Origin: an uncultured Lachnospiraceae bacterium
Lineage (GTDB): Bacteria; Bacillota; Clostridia; Lachnospirales; Lachnospiraceae
NCBI GenBank assembly: GCA_910579935.1
Contig: CAJTVQ010000012.1
Coordinates: 1 to 64,000 of the forward strand
DNA length: 64,000 nucleotides
Direction of reading: 5' to 3'
Shown here: one piece after another, positions 7,633 to 16,049 of the stretch
How the letters are laid out: each line of letters begins with the position of its first letter
How positions within the stretch are numbered: position 1 is the first letter of the stretch
The notes under the pieces: generated by a model
What the model saw: the letters and a program-made list of their open reading frames with translations, nothing else
Database searches by the model: none
Told to the model about the DNA's origin: nothing
Position numbers and translations under genes: made by a program

Positions 7633-8952
7633 TCAGGCAATCAGGAGCTTCAGGCTGCGGATATACTGGTGTTTATGGATCTTGTCAGCCACCATAACGG
7701 TTATAAGCTGTGTGATTCCGGCAAACAGCAGATCCGCATGGAGTGTTTTCTCATTTTGGGTCTTACGTCCGGCGACACAGAAACTGTCTTTGAAATGGTT
7801 GATGGATTTTTCCACATTCACACGTATTTTGTAGGTGGAGTTCCATTCCTGCTTATCCCGGAGAGTGCCGGGATAAGCCCGAAGATTCTTTTCCGGGTAA
7901 ATATAGAACATCCGGCCGCAGGAGGAATCCGTGCAGGGATTTTCACAATGGCAGACACGCCTGCTTTTTCCGGTCTCCTCATTGTATTCCCATTTCATTT
8001 TCGGGCATACAAACTTCATGGTGGGAAGCCCGCAGCGAAGATGTGATTTACTCCCTTCCCGTTTCAACAGAAGGGAAGGCTCTTTTGGACAGCAGGGAAT
8101 CCCGTCTTCGTTCAAAGGACAGTCGGCGTCCGGAAGGAAGATTCTTCCGTTAAGGGGAATGTAGGCTTTTTCAATGGAAGTATCCTCCAAGGGGTATTTA
8201 TAGATTTCAATGGAATCGAAAGCGGCATCACCCAGGAAAGTCTTAGGATTGATGAGAGGATGCTTCCGGAAGAAATCCCTTAACACAGGGATGAGGGCTT
8301 TGGAATCGGCAAGGCTCTTATCCTCGTCCGGGGAGTCGGATTTCTTTCCTACAATGATATCCGGATGTGCATCAAGGACGTCTTTGTTGTAGAAGGAGAT
8401 GTCCCTGACAATGCTCAGCCCGTTTGTGACGATGCCGAGCTTGAACGCATAGCAGAAATGCCCGTTGATGTACATCTGCTGTATGGCAGGATTAGAGGCA
8501 GCATGTGAGGGCATGGAGCCATAAGCGGCTTTGTAAGGGTCATAGGAATCATCCAGACCTTTGGACTTTTTAAAGGCTTTCAGAGCCTTATGATACGGTT
8601 GGCATATTGGGGATTGTTTTCCGTCACCCATGCCTCAATGCCGGAAGTGTCAAAGAGAACCATGGATGCATTTTCCTCATCGATTTTCTGGCAGATTGGT
8701 TCGGTCAGGTCAACAAGGCGGCGCAGGTCCTCTCCGGAAATGCTTTCAAGGCAGGCTTCCCTTACACGGCGGAGCCGGTAATAGTAATTCGCTTTTTTTG
8801 ATTCCATGACAGGCACACCAGCTGACAATGCTCATATCGGCTGGGCGGTGCTGGCACTCTCTGATCTGTGCAGCCCATTCCTGGAGACGGCATTGCTCAA
8901 CCACCATGGTTGTTTCTGAACTCATAGACTTACCTCCGTATGTCGGTATCAA
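7633..8952 (-). pseudogene. Decayed IS1182-like transposase fused to IS66 TnpA fragment
   Basis: From 8740 down to 7633 the reading resembles DDE transposases of the IS1182 type: DTSGIEAWVTENNPQYANR, INGHFCYAFKLGIVTNG, SPDEDKS, GDAAFDS and the terminal QYIRSLKLLIA. A one-base frameshift near 8590-8630 splits it. Its N-terminus is replaced by an IS66 TnpA-like piece (8952 to about 8760) with VSWCACHGIKKSNYYYRLRRVRE, which itself spans a frame change. No complete element remains. The chimera suggests one IS landed in or recombined with another before decay. Confidence 0.7.
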
Positions 8953-9087
8953 AAGTTGAGACTTAACTTTTAATACCCGTAATAGAAATATAGTCTATTA
9001 TCACACACTTTTTCCCTATGGTCGAGGTACGCATTATCTACCGTTTACTTTATCCATTAGGCGTTTTCTACATTTTATATTTTGCAT

Positions 9088-9630
9088 TTATTTCTTTTGC
9101 CTTACCCCTTTTATATACCCTGTTATTAGTGAAATAACCACCACCCCTGATGCAACTCCTATCGGAATAGCAATCCTTTGTTTGTTTACTATATATAAAA
9201 CAACATATATAAAAGATAAGGTTACTGCTACAAACTTTGTTTTAAAACCATATTTTTTCTTTTCGCTTTCATCTAGGACACGATTTTGATTTTCTACCGG
9301 AGCCAAAAGTACAATTATGAATAAACTTATCATTTGAAACACAAGACCTTTTATTCCAATATGTCCTATCTGCTTGATAGATAAAAGCGATAAAATTATC
9401 ACAGAAAATGATATTGCATAACATCTGTTTTGTGTATCAGCGTGATAGCCTCCAGCATATCTTCTTAATATACTAAGGCAACACCAAAAAATTACCCCTT
9501 GATAAAAAATTCCAAAAATATAACCTATCATTATAGTAATAAAAGTAGTTATTAATATAACTTTTCCTCTTTCAATACCATAAGCTACTATTTGATTTGT
9601 TTCTTCTTCTGAAAATTGCTCTAATTTCAT
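9088..9630 (-). CDS. agrB: AgrB-like autoinducer processing protease (agr-1)
   Basis: 180 residues with several membrane segments. The AgrB signature is clear: RRYAGGYHADTQNRC near residue 57, containing the catalytic His and Cys of this membrane cysteine endopeptidase family. AgrB trims AgrD and cyclises it to a thiolactone or lactone peptide. The gene begins three bases after the agrD-1 stop, so translation is probably coupled. It is the last gene of the agr-1 block, which is strongly AT-rich compared with the flanks. Confidence 0.9.
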   Translation of the reverse strand: MKLEQFSEEETNQIVAYGIERGKVILITTFITIMIGYIFGIFYQGVIFWCCLSILRRYAGGYHADTQNRCYAISFSVIILSLLSIKQIGHIGIKGLVFQMISLFIIVLLAPVENQNRVLDESEKKKYGFKTKFVAVTLSFIYVVLYIVNKQRIAIPIGVASGVVVISLITGYIKGVRQKK

Positions 9631-9633
9631 AAT

Positions 9634-9780
9634 TTAAAATTTTCTTAGTTTTTTTACAGAATCAGGCATTAGGGGTTGGTATGAAATGCATGGACATGCG
9701 GCATTCGCATCCGCTTTAGCAATATACATTGCAATTTTCTTAACTAAGTCCTTTGGTCTTTTTACCTTCTCCACATTCAT
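9634..9780 (-). CDS. agrD: AgrD-like autoinducing peptide precursor (agr-1)
   Basis: 48 residues, too short for routine gene calls. It has a basic amphipathic N-terminal half (VKRPKDLVKKIAMYIAK), a Cys-containing core (NAACPCISYQP) and a charged tail (MPDSVKKLRKF). This is the layout of clostridial cyclic-lactone autoinducer precursors, in which a Cys closes a ring to the residue before the tail. Two Cys (CPC) give two ring options. It directly precedes agrB. The GAGAGGAA site is close to the ATG. A weak AgrA-type operator and a -10 lie upstream at 9800-9867. Confidence 0.88.
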   Translation of the reverse strand: MNVEKVKRPKDLVKKIAMYIAKADANAACPCISYQPLMPDSVKKLRKF

Positions 9781-9806
9781 TTCCTCTCTTTCATTTTTTT
9801 ATATAT

Positions 9807-9867
9807 TATCACCTTTTTCCCTATATTCTTTTTTATGGCGAATTCCATATATTTTACGGTAAATCAA
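9807..9867 (-). promoter_or_regulatory. agr-1 promoter with half-conserved AgrA-type site
   Basis: GGCGAATTCCATATATTTTA at 9837 closely matches the operator at 13057 (both contain GGCGAA.TTC.ATATATTTTA). A TAATAT-like -10 lies 28 bases downstream on the minus strand, the same spacing as at the other site. The distal repeat (GTAAATCAA, offset 21) is degenerate. Likely controls agrD-agrB. Confidence 0.5.
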
Positions 9868-10146
9868 GTATTATGATCCTTTTTTAACGGAGTATCCAGT
9901 AAATTTCATATCATACTTTTCAATTTATTTTCACTTTCTCAAATAGTATTAGCTCTTGTATTTCTTTCATATTCCTATATGCAATCTTTTTCATCCATAT
10001 ATGGATACTCTATTAATACAATACATTTTTATTGTTTAAGAAGTGTCTAAACATATACTTATTCTATTTCTCATTTATATCCTCTCTTTTCGGTTTCTTA
10101 ATCATGTAAATTATAGTAAATTTATCTATATTTTGTCAAACAGCTA
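9868..10146. other. AT-rich intergenic, nothing seen
   Basis: No open frame with a ribosome binding site. Very AT-rich. No recognisable element beyond the agr-1 operator at its left edge. Confidence 0.4.
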
Positions 10147-10782
10147 TTAAAGCATAGTGTTCCATCCCCCAAATAAAAACGTTAACAAGTTCGTTTTTAT
10201 TAAAACCAAAAATAGTAGCAATGATATTATACATACATACATATAACGCTTCTTGTTGTTAAACAATAAAACTATTATCAAGCACACATAAATACTTTGT
10301 AATAATATATTGGATTTACAGGAAATATACGCTTCTGAAGATATTACCGCAATTGGTATTGCTGCACAAAAATCTGAAAACAGACTTCTTCCTCGTGCAA
10401 ACCACATAACAAAAGCATATATTGGAGTAATCAAAACACATAAATTCCAAAAAATAATTTGGCGTTTGGGGAAAAAATTCAAAAAATAAATAGTATACAT
10501 ATAATATGTAAAAAGCATTGATTCAAAAAAAACAAAAACACGGATTGCTGCTAACTCAGGTGAACTCGCATAAATCGCCAAAAATGTAGCAATAAACACC
10601 CAAATGCCAAGCCTTCCACCAATATCATCAAAAATTGGATTTATATTAGGATTATCTACCACTTTTGCTAATATACCTAAAATAGCTCCAATTATAATTG
10701 TCCAAAAAACAGAAACGATTTTTCGCTTCCAACTTATTTCCTCTATATTTCTTACATTTCTTTTATTTTTAAAATTATTCAA
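10147..10782 (-). CDS. Multi-pass membrane protein, unknown function
   Basis: 211 residues with six or seven hydrophobic segments after a basic N-terminus. I do not recognise a family with confidence; the region ILAKVVDNPNINPIFDDIGG between the first two segments is the most distinctive part. The start appears to be TTG at 10782 and is weakly supported. It follows the solute-binding-like lipoprotein gene by 8 bases and is probably cotranscribed with it. Lying between a solute-binding-like protein and agrDB, it may take part in export, immunity or sensing, but this is only context. Confidence 0.6.
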   Translation of the reverse strand: MNNFKNKRNVRNIEEISWKRKIVSVFWTIIIGAILGILAKVVDNPNINPIFDDIGGRLGIWVFIATFLAIYASSPELAAIRVFVFFESMLFTYYMYTIYFLNFFPKRQIIFWNLCVLITPIYAFVMWFARGRSLFSDFCAAIPIAVISSEAYISCKSNILLQSIYVCLIIVLLFNNKKRYMYVCIISLLLFLVLIKTNLLTFLFGGWNTML

Positions 10783-10790
10783 AATTCTAA

Positions 10791-12191
10791 TTATTTACCT
10801 TTCGCTTTTTTCAATTTGTTTTGTACATATTCCAGTGCCTCTTCTATTACATTATTTATCTCCTTATTCTCTCTGTTATTATAAATCATTGTAAAACTTT
10901 CATTTAATGAAGTATCAAATAAATATGAATCATTAGTTTGATCCGTATTATTAATACGACTTCCATATTCTATATCATAAAATAAATGTGCATCAAAGTT
11001 TTCATCATATGATTTATTTAATATAGCAATTGTATCTTCATCATAATAAGTCGGATAACTAAATAATGAATTTGAAAAATGAGAATATTCTTTTCTGGTA
11101 TCAATTATTTTATATGCATACTCTTTGCTGAGAAAATAATTTAATATCTCCAATGTTAATTCTTTTTCCAATGTGCCTTGATTTATTGATATAGATGTAT
11201 CCCTAAAATTTTGAGTTTTTGACCCATCATAACTTATATAGGAAATTTCAATCGGAAAATCCAGATTTATTTTAATTGGTACAGTTCTATTATATTCCTC
11301 ATTAAATGATTCATTTAAAAACACTTCTACATCGTAGCTTTCACCTAACATAAACGCATAGTTACCCTCAGCATAAATATAGTTTTTAGGATATATACCA
11401 TTATCCATTTCTTCTAAATCTTTTCCATATTTATAGATAATTTTTGCAAATAATCTATAAAAGTTTTCCCATCTCTCACTAAACTCATCATCTTCAAATA
11501 TTTTACTATCTAAACCGTAAGCTAACGTCTGAAAATCATAAGCTGAAAAAAGTATATCTTCATTGGCATTTTTTACCGAAAGTGCTAATGGATAATATTC
11601 TAGGTTTTTATCGTTTATGCATTCTTGCACTTTATCTAATATATTTACGAATGTCTCCCAACTCATATACTCGGGCAATGGTTCCATATTCAACTCCTGT
11701 AATATTTTTTTATTTTGAAACAATAAAGAAATATGATTTACAACGGGCGAAACATAGTATAATTTTCCATCACCCATTTTTTTACTTCTATCAATAACCC
11801 CCTTATGCATATTCTCTATATTTAAAATTTCATCAGTAATTTCCAACAATAATTTATCACTAACTGCATACTCCAACTGATGGGATGGCACTCCTAAAAT
11901 CATATCCACTTCGTTCGTTTTTAAAATAGTACAAATATCTTCCATTAAATCTTGTTCTGTATCATCCGGTTTAATATCTTTATATAAATCGACAAAATTT
12001 ACTTCTACATTGAATTGTTCTTCTAAGTCCTTTTTTAACAAATCATATCTATATATTTTATTATTGACTAATGGTACTCCTATATATATATCACGTTTCT
12101 CATGAGATTTTTCCCAAAAGAATAGCATACTGAATACTACTACTAATCCAGAAAGAAGTATCATAACCTTTTTTAGACTATTTTTTATCAT
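10791..12191 (-). CDS. Membrane-anchored solute-binding-like protein
   Basis: 466 residues with an N-terminal hydrophobic anchor or signal (VMILLSGLVVVFSMLFFW) and no lipobox Cys. The rest resembles extracellular solute-binding proteins of ABC systems in layout: alternating alpha/beta with YYVSPVVNHISLLFQNKKIL and EGNYAFMLGESYDVEVF segments. No matching ABC permease or ATPase is nearby, so a sensory, chaperone or immunity role is as likely as transport. The start is the ATG at 12191 with GGACGGAG upstream. It is AT-rich and in the agr-1 island between the agr-controlled secreted protein and agrDB. Confidence 0.6.
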   Translation of the reverse strand: MIKNSLKKVMILLSGLVVVFSMLFFWEKSHEKRDIYIGVPLVNNKIYRYDLLKKDLEEQFNVEVNFVDLYKDIKPDDTEQDLMEDICTILKTNEVDMILGVPSHQLEYAVSDKLLLEITDEILNIENMHKGVIDRSKKMGDGKLYYVSPVVNHISLLFQNKKILQELNMEPLPEYMSWETFVNILDKVQECINDKNLEYYPLALSVKNANEDILFSAYDFQTLAYGLDSKIFEDDEFSERWENFYRLFAKIIYKYGKDLEEMDNGIYPKNYIYAEGNYAFMLGESYDVEVFLNESFNEEYNRTVPIKINLDFPIEISYISYDGSKTQNFRDTSISINQGTLEKELTLEILNYFLSKEYAYKIIDTRKEYSHFSNSLFSYPTYYDEDTIAILNKSYDENFDAHLFYDIEYGSRINNTDQTNDSYLFDTSLNESFTMIYNNRENKEINNVIEEALEYVQNKLKKAKGK

Positions 12192-12308
12192 TAAAACTCC
12201 GTCCCTTCAAACATGAGAATATGTACATGCTTCTTCAAATTCATTTTTTATAATTCAAGTTGTCTAAGAAATAAATATAACCCCCCAAAAACTTGTTACT
12301 ACATATTA

Positions 12309-12355
12309 ATGCAACAAAGAATTAACCATTTTAGTTAGTTAATTCTTTGTTGCAT
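12309..12355 (-). terminator. 18-bp perfect hairpin after secreted protein gene
   Basis: ATGCAACAAAGAATTAAC pairs completely with GTTAATTCTTTGTTGCAT. It lies just after the 12376 stop on the minus strand. No T-run follows, so it may stabilise the abundant upstream mRNA or partly terminate. Confidence 0.65.
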
Positions 12356-12375
12356 AGACAAATATTGATAATAAT

Positions 12376-12864
12376 TTACCACGCAAAAGTTCCCGATGCT
12401 GTTGCCTCTGAACCATTGTTATTATGTAAATATATGTTTACATCCTCATTAGCCTGAACCTTAGAACTAGAATTAAATGACATACCAGTATTATTACCAA
12501 TCTTTCTTGTTCCACTATACACTTTATTCGAATAGTAATCTATAACCTGATACGATATATCTGCTTTTACCGTACTATCAATGCATGCCTGATTAGCCTT
12601 TGAAAATTCTGCTTTACCACTACTATTCATAGTAAAAGGTGCTCCATTCATATATACACCAACAGAAAATCCACTTGAATTGTACGTCCTAGTAGCTCTA
12701 ATATAAGGATTTTCAGGACCCAAGTCAATTCCATCTGCATATGGTTTTTCATAAATAGTTTGAGCCGCACCGTCATCTCCCGTTTCTATTTCAGCAGCAA
12801 AACAATTTATTCCCATTGACATAGTCATAATTCCAGCTACTACCAAACATAAAAGTTTCTTCAT
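12376..12864 (-). CDS. Small secreted protein, first gene behind agr-1 operator
   Basis: About 162 residues from the ATG at 12864 (GAGAGG upstream). A clear signal peptide ends CFAA-E near residue 24. The mature part is Ser/Thr/Asn-rich and looks beta-stranded, ending NNNGSEATASGTFAW. No Cys in the mature protein. The AgrA-type operator and -10 at 13023-13087 point at this gene, so it is probably the main quorum-controlled product of agr-1. Its C-terminal pattern (polar NN..., A.SGT then an aromatic end) recalls the protein at 28703 controlled by agr-2. Function unknown: a secreted effector, adhesin or bacteriocin-like protein are all possible. Confidence 0.7.
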   Translation of the reverse strand: MKKLLCLVVAGIMTMSMGINCFAAEIETGDDGAAQTIYEKPYADGIDLGPENPYIRATRTYNSSGFSVGVYMNGAPFTMNSSGKAEFSKANQACIDSTVKADISYQVIDYYSNKVYSGTRKIGNNTGMSFNSSSKVQANEDVNIYLHNNNGSEATASGTFAW

Positions 12865-13022
12865 TTTTTCCTCTCTTTCTGTCACTTTATTTTAATGACC
12901 TTAACACATGGAGAAATTTATGTATCAACACAATTTTCAACTATTTATAGTACCTTATATGCTTCTACTTTCAGTACATTGGACTCCCTCCTTCCTACAT
13001 AGTTAAAATAATTCTCAATTGC

Positions 13023-13087
13023 ATAATAGCACATTTTTTCCTTTGTTTTGTCCCGTGGCGAAGTTCATATATTTTAGAGCGAAATTC
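13023..13087 (-). promoter_or_regulatory. AgrA-type direct-repeat operator and promoter (agr-1)
   Basis: GCGAAGTTC at 13058-13066 and GCGAAATTC at 13079-13087 form a direct repeat with 21-bp period, that is nine-base boxes separated by twelve, the classic AgrA/LytTR arrangement. On the minus strand a TATTAT -10 (13023-13028) lies about 28 bases beyond the proximal box, with no good -35, as expected for an activator-dependent promoter. It reads toward the secreted protein at 12864. Confidence 0.75.
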
Positions 13088-13232
13088 CTATAAAAAGAAG
13101 TGATGGTTAATTCCCACAGGTGCGAATGCAACCTTCTCATTTTGTAATCAAGTTGAATATCCTTGTACGTGCAATTTAAACCACCACTGATAAAAGTTTT
13201 ACGCACTGAATAATTTATTCAACCTACATATC

Positions 13233-13484
13233 TCATACATAGACAACTCCTTGCTTTGACCAATAGAAATCTTGTATTGTATATTCCGTTTCAATAGTGC
13301 ATTCTTTCCACAACTTCGGAGCACCCAAATCCGATATTTCAGAGCAGGTAATTCCGCTCCAGAGTGCATCTTTGTTTTGGTTGACTATTTTACAATTTGG
13401 AAAGCGAGATTTGTCAAGAACTGAGCCGCTTTGCGGTGCGTAAGCCGGCTTTACATTGGTGAAATTTCTTATATCCTGCATAAT
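13233..13484 (-). CDS. Doubtful small ORF
   Basis: About 83 residues with no signal, no membrane segment and no recognised domain. Amino-acid usage is plausible (SRFPNCKIVNQNKDALW) but the ribosome binding site is weak (AAGGAAACC too far from the ATG). It could be a real small gene, a fragment, or chance. Confidence 0.25.
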   Translation of the reverse strand: MMQDIRNFTNVKPAYAPQSGSVLDKSRFPNCKIVNQNKDALWSGITCSEISDLGAPKLWKECTIETEYTIQDFYWSKQGVVYV

Positions 13485-13696
13485 TACCAATCGGTTTCCT
13501 TATTACCGGACAGTATGGACTTCGAAACCGGAATATTCACATAAGCACCCTTTAACAAAAGTCTGACAACCAAAAGCAAATGTTTGTTCGGCGAAATTTA
13601 ACTGCTCTAAGTGATATTGTCATTATTCGTACTAACCTTCTGTTTTAATTATGCGCAAAAAATCATAGCTTAATTTATATTGATATTCTGTTAAAA
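13485..13696. other. Intergenic stretch, no gene
   Basis: No frame with support. Contains one isolated GGCGAAATTT box near 13599 without a partner 21 bp away. Confidence 0.35.
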
Positions 13697-13724
13697 AAAG
13701 CAATGTAATCTAACACATTGCTTT
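13697..13724 (-). terminator. Intrinsic terminator of agrA-agrC (agr-1)
   Basis: On the minus strand AAAGCAATGT pairs with ACATTGCTTT and is followed by a run of seven Ts. It is 16 bases past the agrC-1 stop. Confidence 0.85.
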
Positions 13725-13739
13725 CTTGACACTTACCTT

Positions 13740-15008
13740 CTATTTCATAAATAGCGTATACAACATAATCTTCACATCAAAAAAATTATCTGAATCTAAA
13801 ATCTCAATATTTCCATGATAAGAATTTACTACTCTTTTAACATTACTCAATCCAACACCGTGCTTCTCCATTGCCTTTTTTGTTGTCAGATAGTTTTCCC
13901 CCTTTTTGATTAGTGTATCTTCATAAGTATTCCGAACATTGATAAACAACATTCCTTTTTTAAACTTAACTAAAACATATAATTTTTTGTCTTTTGAATT
14001 ACTTGCAGCTTCTATCGCATTTTCAAGCAAATTCCCCAATATAACATTTAAATCAAATAATCGAATATCCACCTCTTTCGGTATGCTAATTTGGTACTCC
14101 ACATCGTTCAAAACTTCTTGTGCCTTATTTAGCATATAATTTAATATACTATCTACTTCTTTGTTGCCACTACTGGAATACTCACTCTTATTTTCCATAA
14201 ACATTTGCATATTTTGTATATAATTTATAATTTCACTGTTATTCTCTTCGTTTCTTTTTGCCATAATAATCAATTCATTTAAATGGTGTTTCAGGTCATG
14301 ACGTAGCGCATTAATTTTTTCCTCTGACTGCATCAACACATCTAATTGATTTGCATAACACTCCAGCTTCCTTTCAAACAAAGCATTCTCTTCCAATTTT
14401 ACATAGATATCCATCAATGCATTGTACAAATAGAATATCAACATATTTATAAATAATATACCCGCGCTCACTGATAGCAATATCTTTTGGTTATCAAGAT
14501 TATTCATTAACAAAACAAACAATATCACTATACTGACGACTGGAATTAAAATCATCACATTCCAATATGGTGGTGTAAATTCCATTTCTTTTTTCTTTAC
14601 AACAAACCTTTCCACAATAAACTCACATATACTTATTAGAAAAACTGTTACATATGCTGCTATTGTAGTATATTCTTCTCCAACAACATAATTAGAAAAA
14701 GAATAGATGGATAAGATATCACACATCATATTAATACAATAAATTAAAATAGATACTAGTATTTTCTTCTTCTGTTCTCCCACATATATCTGTGTAATAA
14801 CATAAGTCATAAGTATATTAGCTACAATATTTGCAGGCGGAAAATGAAATGCTAAATAAATGCCTGTTGTAACAAAATAAAATAAAAAAAAGAAAAATCT
14901 TTCTCTCTGTTTATTTTCCGACAATGCCGAAAAAAATACAGACATGAATCTCTTGATCAAAAATGTTCTGAATAAGTTTGTACTTAATGCAGTAATGGTA
15001 TCAAACAT
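13740..15008 (-). CDS. agrC: AgrC-like sensor histidine kinase (agr-1)
   Basis: 422 residues. Six or so membrane helices span residues 1-200. Then comes a coiled region with the HPK10-type phospho-acceptor box LRHDLKHHLNELI near 240, the N-box (NLLENAIEAA) near 335, and the G-box (KHGVGLSNVKRVV) near 390. This is the AgrC layout for sensing a cyclic peptide. It starts one base past the response regulator stop, so the two are coupled. Its ligand is most simply the AgrD-1 product encoded 4 kb away on the same strand. Confidence 0.88.
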   Translation of the reverse strand: MFDTITALSTNLFRTFLIKRFMSVFFSALSENKQRERFFFFLFYFVTTGIYLAFHFPPANIVANILMTYVITQIYVGEQKKKILVSILIYCINMMCDILSIYSFSNYVVGEEYTTIAAYVTVFLISICEFIVERFVVKKKEMEFTPPYWNVMILIPVVSIVILFVLLMNNLDNQKILLSVSAGILFINMLIFYLYNALMDIYVKLEENALFERKLECYANQLDVLMQSEEKINALRHDLKHHLNELIIMAKRNEENNSEIINYIQNMQMFMENKSEYSSSGNKEVDSILNYMLNKAQEVLNDVEYQISIPKEVDIRLFDLNVILGNLLENAIEAASNSKDKKLYVLVKFKKGMLFINVRNTYEDTLIKKGENYLTTKKAMEKHGVGLSNVKRVVNSYHGNIEILDSDNFFDVKIMLYTLFMK

Positions 15009-15009
15009 A

Positions 15010-15732
15010 TTATATCATCTTCTCCCATGTGTTTTGTGTAATTTTCTCTCTAACTATTTTCCGATATGGCTGACTAATATTCAGTAGCGTTCCGTTGTTC
15101 ATTTTTACCAATTCGTATGAACATTCTATAACAAAATCTAAATTAATCAAATATGATTGATGTATCAAAATAAAATTATGTGGTACTACCTTTGCGATAT
15201 CTTTCAATTTCCCATTGAACTGCATCTCTTCATTCTTTAAAACAATATTTATTTTTTTATTTTCACTATAAAAGTAGATTATCTCTTTATATGGAACTTT
15301 ATAATTATATCCTTTCACATAGTATTCAAAAACCTGATTTTTTCGTTCATATAACTTTACTCCACAAATTATTGCTTCTTCTAACTTTTCTTTTCCTATT
15401 GGTTTTATTAAAAATTCTATCGGCTGTATTCTAAACAAGTTCATTGCATAAGTATTTTTTGATGAAATATACACAATAGCTACCTCAAAGTTTTCTAGTT
15501 CATTTCTAATAAATTTTCCCACTTTAATTCCATCTGTACTGATTAATTCAATATCAAGAAAAAGTATATCTAATTGATTTTTTTTATTGGCAATATCATT
15601 GCATAGTGCTTCTCCTGTATACCAAACGTAAACCTCAATATCTAGTCCATTTTTCTTACCATACTCATAACACCATTCTTCCAATTGTGTACAGGTTTCT
15701 TTTTCATCATCGCAAATTCCTATATGAAACAT
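15010..15732 (-). CDS. agrA: AgrA-like LytTR response regulator (agr-1)
   Basis: 240 residues from the ATG at 15732, chosen because AGGAGG lies seven bases upstream. The N-terminal receiver has IGICDDEKE and ILFLDIEL with the phospho-acceptor Asp. The C-terminal LytTR DNA-binding domain is visible in the YSENKKINIVL and FILIHQSYLINLDFV segments. LytTR regulators bind paired nine-base direct repeats, and such repeats with sequence GCGAA(A/G)TTC occur in this island. It is the first gene of the agrA-agrC pair. Confidence 0.9.
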   Translation of the reverse strand: MFHIGICDDEKETCTQLEEWCYEYGKKNGLDIEVYVWYTGEALCNDIANKKNQLDILFLDIELISTDGIKVGKFIRNELENFEVAIVYISSKNTYAMNLFRIQPIEFLIKPIGKEKLEEAIICGVKLYERKNQVFEYYVKGYNYKVPYKEIIYFYSENKKINIVLKNEEMQFNGKLKDIAKVVPHNFILIHQSYLINLDFVIECSYELVKMNNGTLLNISQPYRKIVREKITQNTWEKMI

Positions 15733-15937
15733 ATCATAGCCTCCTATGGTTTTTGCCTTATATTCTACATTCTTATCTTTCATTTTTCAATTGCTTATTT
15801 TTGTGCATATTTCATATTACATAAAATATTTAAAAACGATTATTATTCTTTTAAAAGGAGTAGAATTAACCTTAGTTCCCGAGAATTTGTGGTTCTACAT
15901 TATTCAGCCTTTCGCGATATAGTAACAGGACATTGCA
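15733..15937. other. Right edge of agr-1 island
   Basis: No gene. AT-rich sequence changes to GC-richer sequence near 15880, where the duplicated nrtR fragment begins. Confidence 0.4.
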
Positions 15938-16033
15938 CCTTGCCGTCTGCTCCGTCGTCTCCGACGGACGGGGATAATCTTCCTGACGGTAAGCAGCCAA
16001 AAATTCTTCTTCCGTCAGTCCGTCTTTATCCCT
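15938..16033 (-). pseudogene. Fragment of the NUDIX/nrtR gene with internal deletion
   Basis: Bases 15961-16033 match 6428-6500 with one mismatch, and 15938-15963 match 6249-6274. The 156 bases between these parts in the intact gene are missing, joined at a shared CCG. It is therefore a second, deleted copy of the N-terminal nrtR coding region, in the same orientation as the intact gene, directly after the tauE stop. Confidence 0.85.
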
Positions 16034-16049
16034 GTGTCAATTGGCTCCA

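Noticed and set aside
13015..13206. Minus-strand 63-codon frame
   Set aside because: It overlies the agr-1 operator and promoter and has no ribosome binding site.
13590..13610. Isolated GGCGAAATTT box
   Set aside because: No partner box 20-21 bases away on either side, so not called an AgrA-type operator.
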